Shown piece by piece: positions 10,801 to 19,215 of a DNA stretch of 19,215 nucleotides. Position 1 is the first letter of the stretch, and each line of letters opens with the position of its first letter. Origin of the DNA: Phoronis ovalis (lineage: Eukaryota > Phoronida > Phoronidae); contig JAOXYB010016188.1 in assembly GCA_028565635.1 (NCBI GenBank), positions 1-19,215 on the forward strand, written 5' to 3'. The translations under genes and the position numbers were made by a program. The notes under the pieces are model-generated. The model ran no database searches. It saw only the letters and a program-made list of their open reading frames with translations, and was not told where the DNA came from.

Positions 10801-13800
10801 TTATAAAATAAAATATCCACTTTCCTTCAAGTGGTTTGGTTGGAGAGTATCTTATGACACAATAGAATCTTTGTTTAATATTAATATAAAACAAATATTA
10901 CATTGAGCTGTGCAAGGATTAGAAAAGAAATCATGTGAGTAGTTACATTGTTATTACTTTATCACAAAAGGTATTTATTATTATCCTTGTTCTTTTAGAG
11001 AGCTATTTTCATTTAAAAATAAATTAAATTTACATCTTTAATTAACTTTTATAGGAGGCAGAGAGGGAATCCATACAAATGCAAGGTAATCTTGAATCTC
11101 TGAAAGAAGAAAAGGAAAGACTACTTAATAGTTTAGTTGAAGCTGAGTAAGTTTTTGTTTATCTGTTTATAACATTCTAATAGTTCTGGTAGTTTATTTG
11201 CTGTGCTACAACTTTCAACTGGTTTAAAAGCCCAAGAATTGATCATAAGATACCCGTATCAGTGCTGTGATGCTTATTTTGCTTTTCAGACGTCAAATTA
11301 TGTTATGGGAAAAGAAAATCCAACTAGCACAAGAAACACGGGCTGCAGTAGATTCTGAAGTAGGTCAAGGTGAATTACGTGCAATGAAAGCAGAAATTCA
11401 TCGCATGCAGGTCAGATATGGCCAGCTCATGAAGCAGCAAGAAAAAATGATTCAAGATATGGAAAAGGCTGTGTCAAGGTAGGAAAGATGTTTTTTACAA
11501 TGATCCCTTTGTGTATCATACATATTGGTGCTGCTGTGATATATTGTGATATTGTTAATGTTATTTTACTAGTAAAAAAAGTCAACATACTCAGTAAAGA
11601 ATTATAAAAAAAGAAATCAATGAATCAAATGAGAGATATGGTTGAAATTTGATAACATGACCTGATTTGTGGCAATTGTGGTTATGAAACAGATGTATTA
11701 AAAAATAAATCAATTGTTAAAAAAAGAAAAAATTCAGACTGCATTTATAAATATGGAAACTATGCATATAAAGCTAAAAATGTAAAAACCTACTTCACGC
11801 AGATATTAAAAAAATTATTGTTGTAGTTACAAGCCTTATAAATTCCAGAACATTGTCAGTATCCTTCATAAATATACATGCAGTTTCTTGAAACAATATT
11901 AGCACGTACCTCTACAACACTTAAACCCTTGTTTTTCTAGGGTGTTGAATTGGGTCCACTAGAAATCACTATTAACTCATTGCTCAAATCTATCGAAGGC
12001 CAGATGCAAGATATTGCTGATCTACAGCAAATGTGGCTTAGAAACCAGAGTGAACTGGTTAAGTTAAGCAAAGATAAAGAACTTGAGGGTGATGAAGTTG
12101 CTTTAAAGAAGAAACAACTTACTATTCTTTCTCAGAAGAAATTAAGAATTGAACGTAAGTCTATAAATCAATTCATATTTTTATATACTTCAGCAATTTT
12201 TGGTTTGTTTCATATTTAACTTATTCCTGAAACAAAATTACTGGACTCATGTTTTGTAGACTTTACATTTTGTTGTGACCATATATTATCTGAAGAATTC
12301 CGCCACAATGTTTGTGTGATACTTAATTTTTGATTGTGACGGATAAATACCTATATCAAGGGGAAAGTTCACTTTATTTTTCTGCAGATATATAGAAATT
12401 TATTATAGTATATGTGTAATTGGCCATACCTTATTTTATTTTTCAGATGAAATTGATACCCATCTCAGAGAAACAGGTGATATCAAGCGTAACATTCAGA
12501 ACATGCAGAATGACATGCTAAAATTAAATCAGCTTTACCACAAGGAGACAGGCATAAGGCACACGTTAGAAAAAGACAATGCTCTTATTGAGAATGATTT
12601 CATTGGATCTCTTAGAGTAAGTGAAATTGTATTAGTTTGCATTTAAAAAAAATTGTTGTAGTTGACATAACTTTTGTTTTTTTATGTAACTACGAGAAGA
12701 ATATTAATTTTATAAAATAAAATATCCACTTTCCTTCAAGTGGTTTGGTTGGAGAGTATCTTATGACACAATAGAATCTTTGTTTAATATTAATATAAAA
12801 CAAATATTACATTGAGCTGTGCAAGGATTAGAAAAGAAATCATGTGAGTAGTTACATTGTTATTACTTTATCACAAAAGGTATTTATTATTATCCTTGTT
12901 CTTTTAGAGAGCTATTTTCATTTAAAAATAAATTAAATTTACATCTTTAATTAACTTTTATAGGAGGCAGAGAGGGAATCCATACAAATGCAAGGTAATC
13001 TTGAATCTCTGAAAGAAGAAAAGGAAAGACTACTTAATAGTTTAGTTGAAGCTGAGTAAGTTTTTGTTTATCTGTTTATAACATTCTAATAGTTCTGGTA
13101 GTTTATTTGCTGTGCTACAACTTTCAACTGGTTTAAAAGCCCAAGAATTGATCATAAGATACCCGTATCAGTGCTGTGATGCTTATTTTGCTTTTCAGAC
13201 GTCAAATTATGTTATGGGAAAAGAAAATCCAACTAGCACAAGAAACACGGGCTGCAGTAGATTCTGAAGTAGGTCAAGGTGAATTACGTGCAATGAAAGC
13301 AGAAATTCATCGCATGCAGGTCAGATATGGCCAGCTCATGAAGCAGCAAGAAAAAATGATTCAAGATATGGAAAAGGCTGTGTCAAGGTAGGAAAGATGT
13401 TTTTTACAATGATCCCTTTGTGTATCATACATATTGGTGCTGCTGTGATATATTGTGATATTGTTAATGTTATTTTACTAGTAAAAAAAGTCAACATACT
13501 CAGTAAAGAATTATAAAAAAAGAAATCAATGAATCAAATGAGAGATATGGTTGAAATTTGATAACATGACCTGATTTGTGGCAATTGTGGTTATGAAACA
13601 GATGTATTAAAAAATAAATCAATTGTTAAAAAAAGAAAAAATTCAGACTGCATTTATAAATATGGAAACTATGCATATAAAGCTAAAAATGTAAAAACCT
13701 ACTTCACGCAGATATTAAAAAAATTATTGTTGTAGTTACAAGCCTTATAAATTCCAGAACATTGTCAGTATCCTTCATAAATATACATGCAGTTTCTTGA

Positions 13801-15370
13801 AACAATATTAGCACTTACCAATACATACTTTCTTCGTCAGACCAGGCAAACTGTGTCCCAGTAGGCACATAAAAAGTCAAATTATAAATCAGCTATTTGT
13901 AACCTCACTTTGCTTTTTTCCTAGGCGTGATACCATTGTAACTCGTGGTGATGCCATTCAGAAACAAATGACTAAGAAAACAGTGACAAAAGGAACATTC
14001 CAGAGGCAACTGGGAGAAATGCGCAAAAAGATAAAGCAGTGTATACATGTAAGTCAACTGCAATTTACTAATCTAGAGTTAAAACTAGTAGTTGTATTTG
14101 TGCTTCAAAAACAGCTTTATAATATATGCGAGTATTTTAGTTTGTGAATTTGCATCAGGTTCTTTCAGAAAACCGATTAAAATATTAAATTATACTGCAA
14201 GCACCCACTCTGTATTTTTTTTAAATACCTGAGGAAGGCTGAAACGCCGAAACGTCATAAATATATCTCTTTTTTTTAAATATCCAATTTCTTGTGATTT
14301 TTATATTAAAAAAAGGAGATAGTAATTTGTAAAAATCAGTGGCATTCATGGTAGGTAATTGTCACAAATCAAGACAAATAAGGCATGACCAATAAATATT
14401 TTGCTGTACCTGATTGTAAACCACCTGTTGAGAAAATGTGGAAGTTGTGCTAGGAGTTAGCAAGCTTACTCGTAAGAATCCTGGCTATTTCAAACTCTAA
14501 TTTCTGTCTTTTGAGCAAAATTACACCAATTTTTAAATAAAAGTGATCACCATGGCAAACCCATATAAAAAAGTAGGAGGAGAAAGGGAAAAAATTGCAT
14601 ATTAATACAATGAATACTACTAATGCTGCTGATGTTGACTGTGGGGGGGTATAACACACCTCTTATTGGTTGACTTATTCTGTATGTTTCTTTTGCTGTA
14701 GGATGCTAATACTGCTGATGCTGAAATTCAGAATCTGCGACAGCACCAACAAGAACTGAGTGAACAGCTGGAAGATAAACAAATGAATTGCCAAAAATTA
14801 GAGAGTGAAGCAGACACAATGGAAGGAGATGTTGAAAGAATGTTGGAAACTAAACAGAAGGTTAGTACAGTATTCCAAGAGAAAAGTTAGTAAGAACACT
14901 TTTCTTAAAAAATGTTCAGAATGGATAGCAAAACTATACCCATTAATGATATTTTTTATCTTGATGGCTTCAAGTTCCTTTTAGACTACAAACTGTTTGC
15001 CAAATATATGTATTCAGATACATCAGTTTAGAAAATCTTGTAAAAACAACAATTTAAAAATCATATTAATTGTTCAAAAATACCTGTTTCACTTGTAATC
15101 ACCAATGTTATCTTTTTACAGAACATGTCTGAATTACTAGGCAAGCAACAAAAGACCAAATATTATACACAGGCAAAAGAAGGTCGATACACTAGAATTT
15201 GTCGTTCAGACGCTGCATTAGAACCAGAATTTCAAAAGCAAATCGACCGCATGCAGACTCTTAGTGTTATTGTTGACAAGTTAAATGAGGAGTTTCCACA
15301 TGCGCAACCAGCATTACGAAAAGTCTCACTCACTCTTAGTTCTAAGATATTGCCTGCTGAGGAAGTATGA
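1757..15370 (+). CDS. CCDC40: CCDC40, axonemal 96-nm ruler coiled-coil protein (spliced, internal exon block duplicated)
   Basis: Exons: 1757-1776, 2453-2549, 3141-3345, 3720-3824, 4100-4261, 4647-4814, 5680-5921, 6166-6292, 6423-6599, 6964-7121, 7395-7535, 7991-8094, 8441-8684, 9049-9231, 9360-9605, 10032-10245, 10538-10707, 11055-11146, 11290-11478, 13925-14048, 14702-14860, 15122-15370. All introns are GT-AG and phases fit throughout, giving 1191 residues with TGA at 15368-15370 (human CCDC40 is a little over 1100). Recognised from [36 protein letters not shown]-like, GPLEI and [13 protein letters not shown] blocks typical of the family. In known cilia, CCDC40 pairs with CCDC39 along the doublet microtubule to set the 96-nm repeat and anchor inner dynein arms and the nexin-dynein regulatory complex. 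Exons 16-19 recur at 11941-13387; the model uses the first copy, and the second works equally well. The start is the first ATG after the promoter motif, and its 20-nt exon is the least certain part. Confidence 0.88.
2008..2075 (+). repeat. possible degraded tRNA-derived SINE fragment
   Basis: In intron 1, GTTCAATGCC (2056-2065) fits the pol III B-box pattern GTTCRANNC, and CTGCTAACAGCAG just upstream (2034-2046) looks like a tRNA anticodon arm, somewhat like tRNA-Val. The T-stem does not pair and no good A-box or acceptor stem is visible, so it is not a functional tRNA. Confidence 0.28.
4144..4257 (+). repeat. 57-bp coding tandem repeat, two copies
   Basis: Two adjacent 57-bp units (4144-4200, 4201-4257) in exon 5 encode [14 protein letters not shown] followed by GARDN in the first and AAKDN in the second. 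The units differ by several substitutions and no indels, so the duplication is older than that of exons 16-19. Confidence 0.85.
5127..5482. mobile_element. short non-autonomous DNA-transposon-like insertion with 9-bp direct repeats
   Basis: In intron 6 a 338-bp segment (5136-5473) is flanked by exact GATGTTAAC repeats at 5127-5135 and 5474-5482, like a target-site duplication. The ends resemble each other inverted: left CCCGGGGTAC, right (complement) CAGGGGGGCAC. Inner blocks also match inverted: GGGGATGTCC near 5163 and the complement of a block near 5425. The middle holds a degenerate tandem array. C-A/C-GGGG termini with an 8-9-bp duplication suggest hAT-like ends; no transposase is present. 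Confidence 0.5.
5188..5415 (+). repeat. degenerate ~32-bp tandem array inside the intronic element
   Basis: About six diverged units of roughly 32 bp contain a GACCCATTTTTAGGGA-like core followed by a TCTGTGAAAAGTG-like tail. The clearest are about 5283-5315, 5316-5347 and 5348-5381. Divergence rises towards the left end. Confidence 0.65.
5680..5921 (+). CDS. CCDC40: CCDC40 exon 7: Gly/Asp/Glu-rich acidic linker and start of the conserved region
   Basis: Residues 253-333. A Pro-rich start is followed by [18 protein letters not shown] and further Asp/Glu runs, then VVLDPDH, which joins in frame to [10 protein letters not shown] in exon 8. VVLDPDHPLM is the signature at which family members begin to align, so this exon marks the border between the variable N-terminus and the conserved coiled coil. 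It enters in phase 1 and leaves in phase 0. The repetitive GAT/GGT codons create open frames on the opposite strand that are shadows. Confidence 0.85.
6166..9605 (+). CDS. CCDC40: CCDC40 exons 8-15: conserved coiled-coil region, first part
   Basis: Eight exons encode residues 334-793, almost wholly charged heptad-type helix (Lys/Glu/Gln/Leu-rich). Blocks match CCDC40: [14 protein letters not shown] (exon 8), [11 protein letters not shown] (9), [10 protein letters not shown] (10), [11 protein letters not shown] (11), [15 protein letters not shown] (12), [19 protein letters not shown] (13), [11 protein letters not shown] (14) and [18 protein letters not shown] (15). Exon 15 ends in phase 0 at GTAAGA (9606), so it can join either copy of exon 16. 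There are no membrane segments or catalytic motifs; this is a structural fibre protein lying on the doublet with CCDC39. Introns of roughly 130-460 bp between these exons show nothing else of note. Confidence 0.9.
10002..11910 (+). repeat. tandem duplication, copy A (1909 bp)
   Basis: Matches 11911-13819 base for base by eye, at a constant offset of 1909, except G at 11906 versus T at 13815. It starts 30 bp upstream of exon 16, inside its polypyrimidine region, and ends 432 bp after exon 19. Introns are as identical as exons, so this is a genomic (or assembly) duplication and not conserved exon paralogy. Confidence 0.95.
10032..11478 (+). CDS. CCDC40: CCDC40 exons 16-19, copy A
   Basis: Exons 10032-10245, 10538-10707, 11055-11146 and 11290-11478 encode residues 794 to about 1015. 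They contain the most conserved part of the protein: [16 protein letters not shown], a [11 protein letters not shown] segment, then [40 protein letters not shown] and DMEKAVSR. Entry is in phase 0 and exit in phase 2, for a total of 665 nt. Exit to exon 20 (13925) restores AVSR-RDTIV in frame; exit to the second exon 16 does not. Confidence 0.88.
11911..13819 (+). repeat. tandem duplication, copy B (1909 bp)
   Basis: Second copy, directly abutting copy A. At the A/B junction the sequence AGCAC-GTACC-TCTAC replaces both the left flank (ATTATCTAC, 9997-10005) and the right flank (AGCACTTACCAATAC, 13810-13824). The GTACC also occurs in the left flank at 9979-9983, so the junction may carry a short templated patch or an 18-bp deletion. 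Confidence 0.95.
11941..13387 (+). CDS. CCDC40: CCDC40 exons 16-19, copy B (redundant copy)
   Basis: Exons 11941-12154, 12447-12616, 12964-13055 and 13199-13387 have the same coding sequence and splice sites as copy A. Joined after copy A, the frame moves by one and reads AGG GTG TTG AAT TGG GTC CAC TAG, stopping at 11960-11962 and giving a protein of about 1021 residues lacking the C-terminal coil. Joined directly from exon 15 it gives a normal product. Only one copy can therefore be used per transcript for a full-length protein. The acceptor of its first exon keeps only 30 bp of native upstream sequence, so its branch site may be lost or replaced. Confidence 0.8.
13925..15370 (+). CDS. CCDC40: CCDC40 exons 20-22: C-terminal coiled coil
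   Basis: Exons 13925-14048, 14702-14860 and 15122-15370 encode residues from about 1015 to 1191. Exon 20 begins [16 protein letters not shown], aligning with the ARRET-V segment of CCDC40; exon 21 is polar coil. Exon 22 carries [12 protein letters not shown], followed by [16 protein letters not shown] and a short tail ending at TGA 15368. The KEGRY and EFP-x-x-x-x-ALRKV blocks are family C-terminal landmarks, so the protein end looks complete. Confidence 0.9.
14229..14256 (+). other. hammerhead-ribozyme-like core motif in intron 20
   Basis: CTGAGGA (14229-14235), a small GGC/GCC stem (14237-14239 with 14246-14248, loop TGAAAC), then GAAAC and GTC (14249-14256) follow the order of the hammerhead core CUGANGA, stem II, GAAA, stem III, NUH. 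One extra A (14236) separates the core from stem II. Stem III would be the 2-bp ACGT type, and stem I pairs poorly. Such motifs are known near ends of Penelope-like retroelements and retrozymes; here it is probably a relic. Confidence 0.3.
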
Positions 15371-15815
15371 ACTAAAATTTAAAGTTTCCCCTGTATCTCT
15401 TGATTACAATCATTATAGCAACATATTCCCTGAAGACGTCATGGATATAATTTTACATAGCAAATGTATGACTTCTTGTTTTTGATGAATGCTTACTTTC
15501 CTGGTTTATTATATCATTTGATTGACTATGTGATTTGCTCAGCATATTTGGAGATCTCTTGAAGGAACATTTGTTGTAGTACTACACATTCCATATAGGT
15601 TTATTTGTAAACAATAACAGCCTCTTTACTTTCAGTTGTCTGTCAGTTTAATTCATTGCTGTTCTGTATATTTATAATTATTATAAACATATGATATTAA
15701 TTTGTTTTACCTGAGGACATTGTAATGATTATATTTTCTTGCATATTGTATCCCTTTGTTCTTTTATACAAATTATAAACATATTTCTTTAGAAATAAAG
15801 TTTGTTTTCTTTTTC
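15371..15815 (+). other. CCDC40: 3' untranslated region of CCDC40
   Basis: About 440 bp between the stop codon and the poly(A) signal. It is AT-rich with no coding potential. The end coordinate is approximate because the cleavage site is not visible. Confidence 0.6.
15794..15799 (+). terminator. CCDC40: poly(A) signal AATAAA of CCDC40
   Basis: Canonical AATAAA 424 bp after the stop codon, followed by TTTGTTTTCTTTTTC, a U/GU-rich element expected just beyond the cleavage site. Confidence 0.7.
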
Positions 15816-15839
15816 AAGACTTCGGTGTATTAAAATTAA

Positions 15840-17550
15840 CATGTGTGTTGCTCAACTATGAGCATGTAAGAACAAGTTAAATTAAAATAGTTTTGCAAAG
15901 CAAATTTTTGATAAAGAAGAGACTACTTGCGTGCACTAGGTGGTGCTAGTGCTCACAAACCCCAATACATTGTTAATTCACAGAACGTGGAATTGTGGGA
16001 ATATTTTGTTTTAACTGATGGCACCTCCAAGTGCATGAAAATGTAATTAATACTGTTCTGTTAAGGGTCTATATTGTATCAAAGATCATTGGATTCTTCA
16101 CCTCAAGGTTGCTATGAAATTCATACCAATGCATTGAGGTATCAAAAACTTTGATAAGGTGCCACCGTAATGATACCTGCACACACTTCTACATGCAATT
16201 TATTTTGTCCGTTCCGTAAATATAAGTTGTCTTGAAAAGGGGACACTTTTTAATAATATTATGTTTTAAATCATTGTTTCCAGCAAAATGAATAAGATCA
16301 TGAGGTGAAAAGAAAAATGCAACAATTTTCAAAATACCAGGAATTAATACATTCTGAATATATTTTTGACAAAGAGTTATCATGTAGAATAAACTGATTG
16401 CAAATTTATCGTTATTACAATATTTGCAGACTTATTACCAAAGTATTTAAAATGGATGTCTTTAATTAGTATTTAATAATATTTTTAATCATAATTTATA
16501 AAACGACTGGTATAAACATTTAGTATACACTCACAAGTCTGAGCGTGCATTGGAACTTTTCTGTTATGAAATTTTAAAGGTACTGTTTAATTATCTATTT
16601 TTATTATTTTATTATGCACCATATACAATTCATCATACACTTATTATTAATTTCCTCACTACCTATGGATGAGCCGTTTAAAAACCCTTCTGGTGTATTG
16701 AAAACAGAACTGGTATTCTTTATCGTGAGACAAGTGGCTACTAACCTTACACTGCTTAGTATACCTACTGGACATTACATGTTTAGCACTTACATTTATG
16801 TAATGTTTTTTACAAGCAAATATAGAAATCATGTGTCTAATCCCTGGAACCATTAATCATACTGAGCTTTTCTAAAATACTGTATTACATAAAATTTAAA
16901 ACTTATTTTAACCATTACTGGCTTAATTCATTTTCATTTCATATCCTCAGTGACCCAGGAAAAGCTTAAAGGTGTCATTCTGCTGTAATATGAATTGTTT
17001 GTGTATTGTGAACAAAGTGGCTAATGAATGTACACAGCCTACCCCATTATTCCACTGATTCATAAAGTTATATGAATGTGTTTGTTTCTATATTTCATTT
17101 AAAAATGCCTATAAATTATTTAGTAAAATGATAAAATATATTTTCTACTTATAAAATTAAAAGAAAATGAAAAGGCAGTTGTCTTGAGATAAAATATTTT
17201 GTCAAATAAAATATCTTTATGAGTGTGGAAAGATAATTTGACCTGCATGCCCCCACATCACACTTATCTAATTACTTCAGGTATTTAGAAGCATTTAATT
17301 TTTCAATTTTTGAAGAAAAAAACAATTTGAATATAATTTAATATAAAAATGACTTGACATCAATTCTTATCTTTCAAATTTTACAAGCTACATGGGAATT
17401 TATATAAATTATTGATTTTTCTGAGAATATCTGCAGAGGCTTGTGCATTTACCTTATATGTTATAGATCATGTTCTGTGATCTATAGGCATAATAATTAT
17501 TAAAGATTATAAGGTATGCAACAGCTGCTGGTTATTTGATAATATGCATA
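15840..17550. other. intergenic region
   Basis: No supported exon. Open frames near 16189-16383 and 16614-16856 occur on AT-rich DNA, lack splice or family support and overlap on both strands. A small imperfect hairpin (GCACTA 15933-15938 with TAGTGC 15947-15952) and the inverted repeat at 17462-17486 are the only structures noted. Confidence 0.55.
17462..17486. repeat. perfect 9-bp inverted repeat
   Basis: TATAGATCA (17462-17470) and its complement TGATCTATA (17478-17486) flank a 7-nt loop TGTTCTG. It lies about 70 bp upstream of the putative start codon at 17558 and could be a dyad binding site or a hairpin. Confidence 0.5.
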
Positions 17551-17557
17551 CATTTAC

Positions 17558-17778
17558 ATGAACTGTGAAGGTAAGTGAGGGTATAAATTTTATTCATGTA
17601 TTTAGAATTGCAAAATAAAAATACAATTTCCAACAGTCCGCTGAGTTTGAAGAAATATAAGATAGTATCAGTAAGTATTTTGTCACTTTCAATTAATTTT
17701 GTTTTATCAGCTAAAAAGCAGCGGTCAAAAGTTGATATTGATGTAGCACTTACTGAGTCAGAAACCAATGGCATTTTA
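17558..17778 (+). CDS. possible first two coding exons of a downstream gene
   Basis: ATGAACTGTGAAG (17558-17570) runs into a perfect GTAAGT donor in phase 1. An acceptor (TTTTATCAG, ending 17710) opens 17711-17778, which continues in frame as AKKQRSKVDIDVALTESET and ends at a GTGAGT donor (17779) in phase 0. The second exon has a charged, non-repetitive, protein-like composition unlike the AT-rich surroundings. No third exon is seen before the window ends, and no family can be named with confidence. It could be a short chance open frame between splice-like sites. Confidence 0.3.
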
Positions 17779-17779
17779 G

Positions 17780-18940
17780 TGAGTACCACATATTTTTTTG
17801 TTTATACCAAATTTTGAAGAATTCTTTATTGGTTATATTTTTACATTGATTAGGTTTTGTTTTATTAACTATGATCGAGCTTCATACAATTTCCAAGGAT
17901 AGTTTAAATGATCTCATTAACTATTCTTATGTTAATAATATGCAAGTGGCAAAAAAGGAACTGATTGGTTTGTTTTTCTTTGTGCCTTTACAAGCATAGA
18001 AATATAACTACAGTTTCATGCTATTTTTATCAGGTAAAAGTTGGCAGCATGTATTTCAAGTTGCTCAAACAATCAGCTGTATTTGTCACTAGTTCTCTTC
18101 GACACTATAAACCCCTGAAATTTGCATGATAGCATGTAAGGGCACAAAGTTGTTCTCTGTCAATATTAGGGAATCCTTATAATTATAGCCAAACAAATGA
18201 CTATAAATCTGTATGTTCTAACAAATTAAATTTTTCTGTCCTTAATTGGGCTGAAAACCCTCAAATTTGTGGAGAAAATGTCGCCATTTTGGTAAATTGC
18301 TGTCTAACATTTAATTATTACATCAATAAATAATCTGTACATGTATTATATTAATTGGGAGCGTGCATATCTTTAAAAAGATAAATAATTATTTCTTGAG
18401 TACATCCTGACTATTGAAATTTAATTTCCTGTAAATTAATAATTCAGAATCACCGAAACAATTCAGTCATTTGATGCAGCAATTATAAATGGTTGCATGC
18501 CAATCAAGCAGTAACAATTATATATGTCAACTATCAACTTCAATTTTCTCAAGAGACACACAATACCATGAAAATATGAAAAAAACAGCTTATTCTGGAC
18601 TGTACACAAAATAAATGGGTTGGGTATACATACTCACTTTCTCCAAGTATTACATAATCATCACTCACATAGATGCTCTTTACTTTTTAGTGCATTTTTA
18701 TCACCATAAAGTGGCTTTATCATGTCTCTTTCGTATCTTGGAACAAAATTAATTTTCTAACAACCATCTTTTGGTGCATGAATAAGAAAAAGTTTTTGTT
18801 TTGTAGAAATCAATAGAACTGTTAAAAACTGAAAATAAAAAAATATAAATTATACAGCATAACAAAATTACAAATACTTAGTGCATTGTATGAAATAAAC
18901 AATTTTTAAATGAAATAACTGACTTGTGTGCTTTTTCAAA
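17780..18940. other. non-coding region, no supported gene
   Basis: AT-rich sequence without a supportable exon. If the exons at 17558-17778 are real, this would be the start of their next intron. Confidence 0.4.
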
Positions 18941-18942
18941 TA

Positions 18943-18948
18943 TTTATT
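18943..18948 (-). terminator. poly(A) signal on the - strand
   Basis: AATAAA when read on the - strand, 44 bp beyond the stop codon of the putative - strand last exon (18993-19088), which it supports. AATAAA is frequent by chance in AT-rich DNA. Confidence 0.35.
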
Positions 18949-18992
18949 TCAATTAAGCAATAAAGCTGAATTTGATCAGTAAATGCTTATAA

Positions 18993-19088
18993 TTAATAAT
19001 TCTCTTTTATCATTTCATCCCCAAAGTCGAAGTACCAGCGAATATAATTGAATTTCCAATGGTAAAATGCTACACCTAGAGCCACTGT
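18993..19088 (-). CDS. possible last exon of a convergent - strand gene
   Basis: Read on the - strand, an acceptor (TTCATGTGTGCAG) opens 31 codons plus TAA. The peptide TVALGVAFYHWKFNYIRW, then YFDFGDEMIKENY, looks like the end of a transmembrane helix followed by a polar tail, as in small mitochondrial or microsomal membrane proteins. Aromatic residues and tryptophans are far more frequent than expected from random AT-rich DNA. No Met lies upstream in frame, so it must be spliced to exons beyond the window. A poly(A) signal follows closely. I do not recognise the family. Confidence 0.4.
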   Translation of the reverse strand, partial: TVALGVAFYHWKFNYIRWYFDFGDEMIKENY

Positions 19089-19215
19089 CTGCACACATGA
19101 AGCTATTTGTAATTAGTACAATAAAAAATGTTTACAAATACATGAGTGACAGTGATTGTTTCATGATCTTGCACATTAGTGTAATTCATATTCAGTCAAA
19201 CACATACTAATATAT

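Noticed and set aside
10002-13819. Mutually exclusive alternative exons evolved by duplication
   Set aside because: Such exon pairs differ in sequence; these copies encode identical protein and the introns are identical too.
14450-14659. - strand 69-codon open frame
   Set aside because: Lies inside intron 20 of CCDC40, low-complexity hydrophobic, no supporting signals.
16614-16856. 80-codon + frame and 64-codon - frame in the intergenic region
   Set aside because: Both strands are open on the same AT-rich DNA, with no splice sites, family resemblance or promoter context.
18650-18692. - strand block reading SIYVSDDYVILGE before a GTGAGT donor
   Set aside because: It looks protein-like, but there is no convincing acceptor or start upstream (an in-frame TAA precedes it closely) and no partner exon.

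Overview
This is animal (metazoan) nuclear DNA. It is AT-rich, with short GT-AG introns and one intron-rich gene on the + strand covering most of the window (about 1757-15370). The protein is recognisable as CCDC40 (FAP172 in Chlamydomonas), the coiled-coil partner of CCDC39 in the 96-nm axonemal ruler of motile cilia. The phylum cannot be fixed from this sequence; an invertebrate, perhaps a lophotrochozoan, is a guess.

Layout: 1-1631 is non-coding sequence, probably intron or flank of a divergent gene. 1632-1756 looks like a compact bidirectional promoter, with a possible first exon on the - strand and CCDC40 starting at 1757. Exons 1-6 (1757-4814) encode a disordered Gly-Ser-Arg-Pro repeat region, and exon 7 (5680-5921) an acidic linker. 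Exons 8-15 (6166-9605) are the first conserved coiled-coil part. Exons 16-19 are present twice as a nearly perfect 1909-bp tandem duplication (10002-11910 and 11911-13819). Exons 20-22 (13925-15370) end the protein, and a poly(A) signal follows at 15794. Counting each exon once, the 22 exons give an uninterrupted frame of 1192 codons including the stop, near the usual length of CCDC40. The rest, to 19215, is mostly non-coding, with two weak pieces of other genes: a possible two-exon start on + (17558-17778) and a possible last exon on - (19088-18993).

The outstanding observation is the duplication. Its exon set is 665 nt long (not a multiple of three). Splicing all exons in order would shift the frame and hit a stop seven codons into the second copy of exon 16. 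The copies are identical except for one base at the junction. It is therefore either an assembly artefact, a very recent or heterozygous structural allele, or a locus that always skips one copy. Smaller points are a 338-bp intronic element flanked by a 9-bp direct repeat, a hammerhead-ribozyme-like motif in intron 20, a ZNF143-like promoter motif, and perfect inverted repeats. I found no CRISPR array, rRNA, intact tRNA or bacterial-type system.
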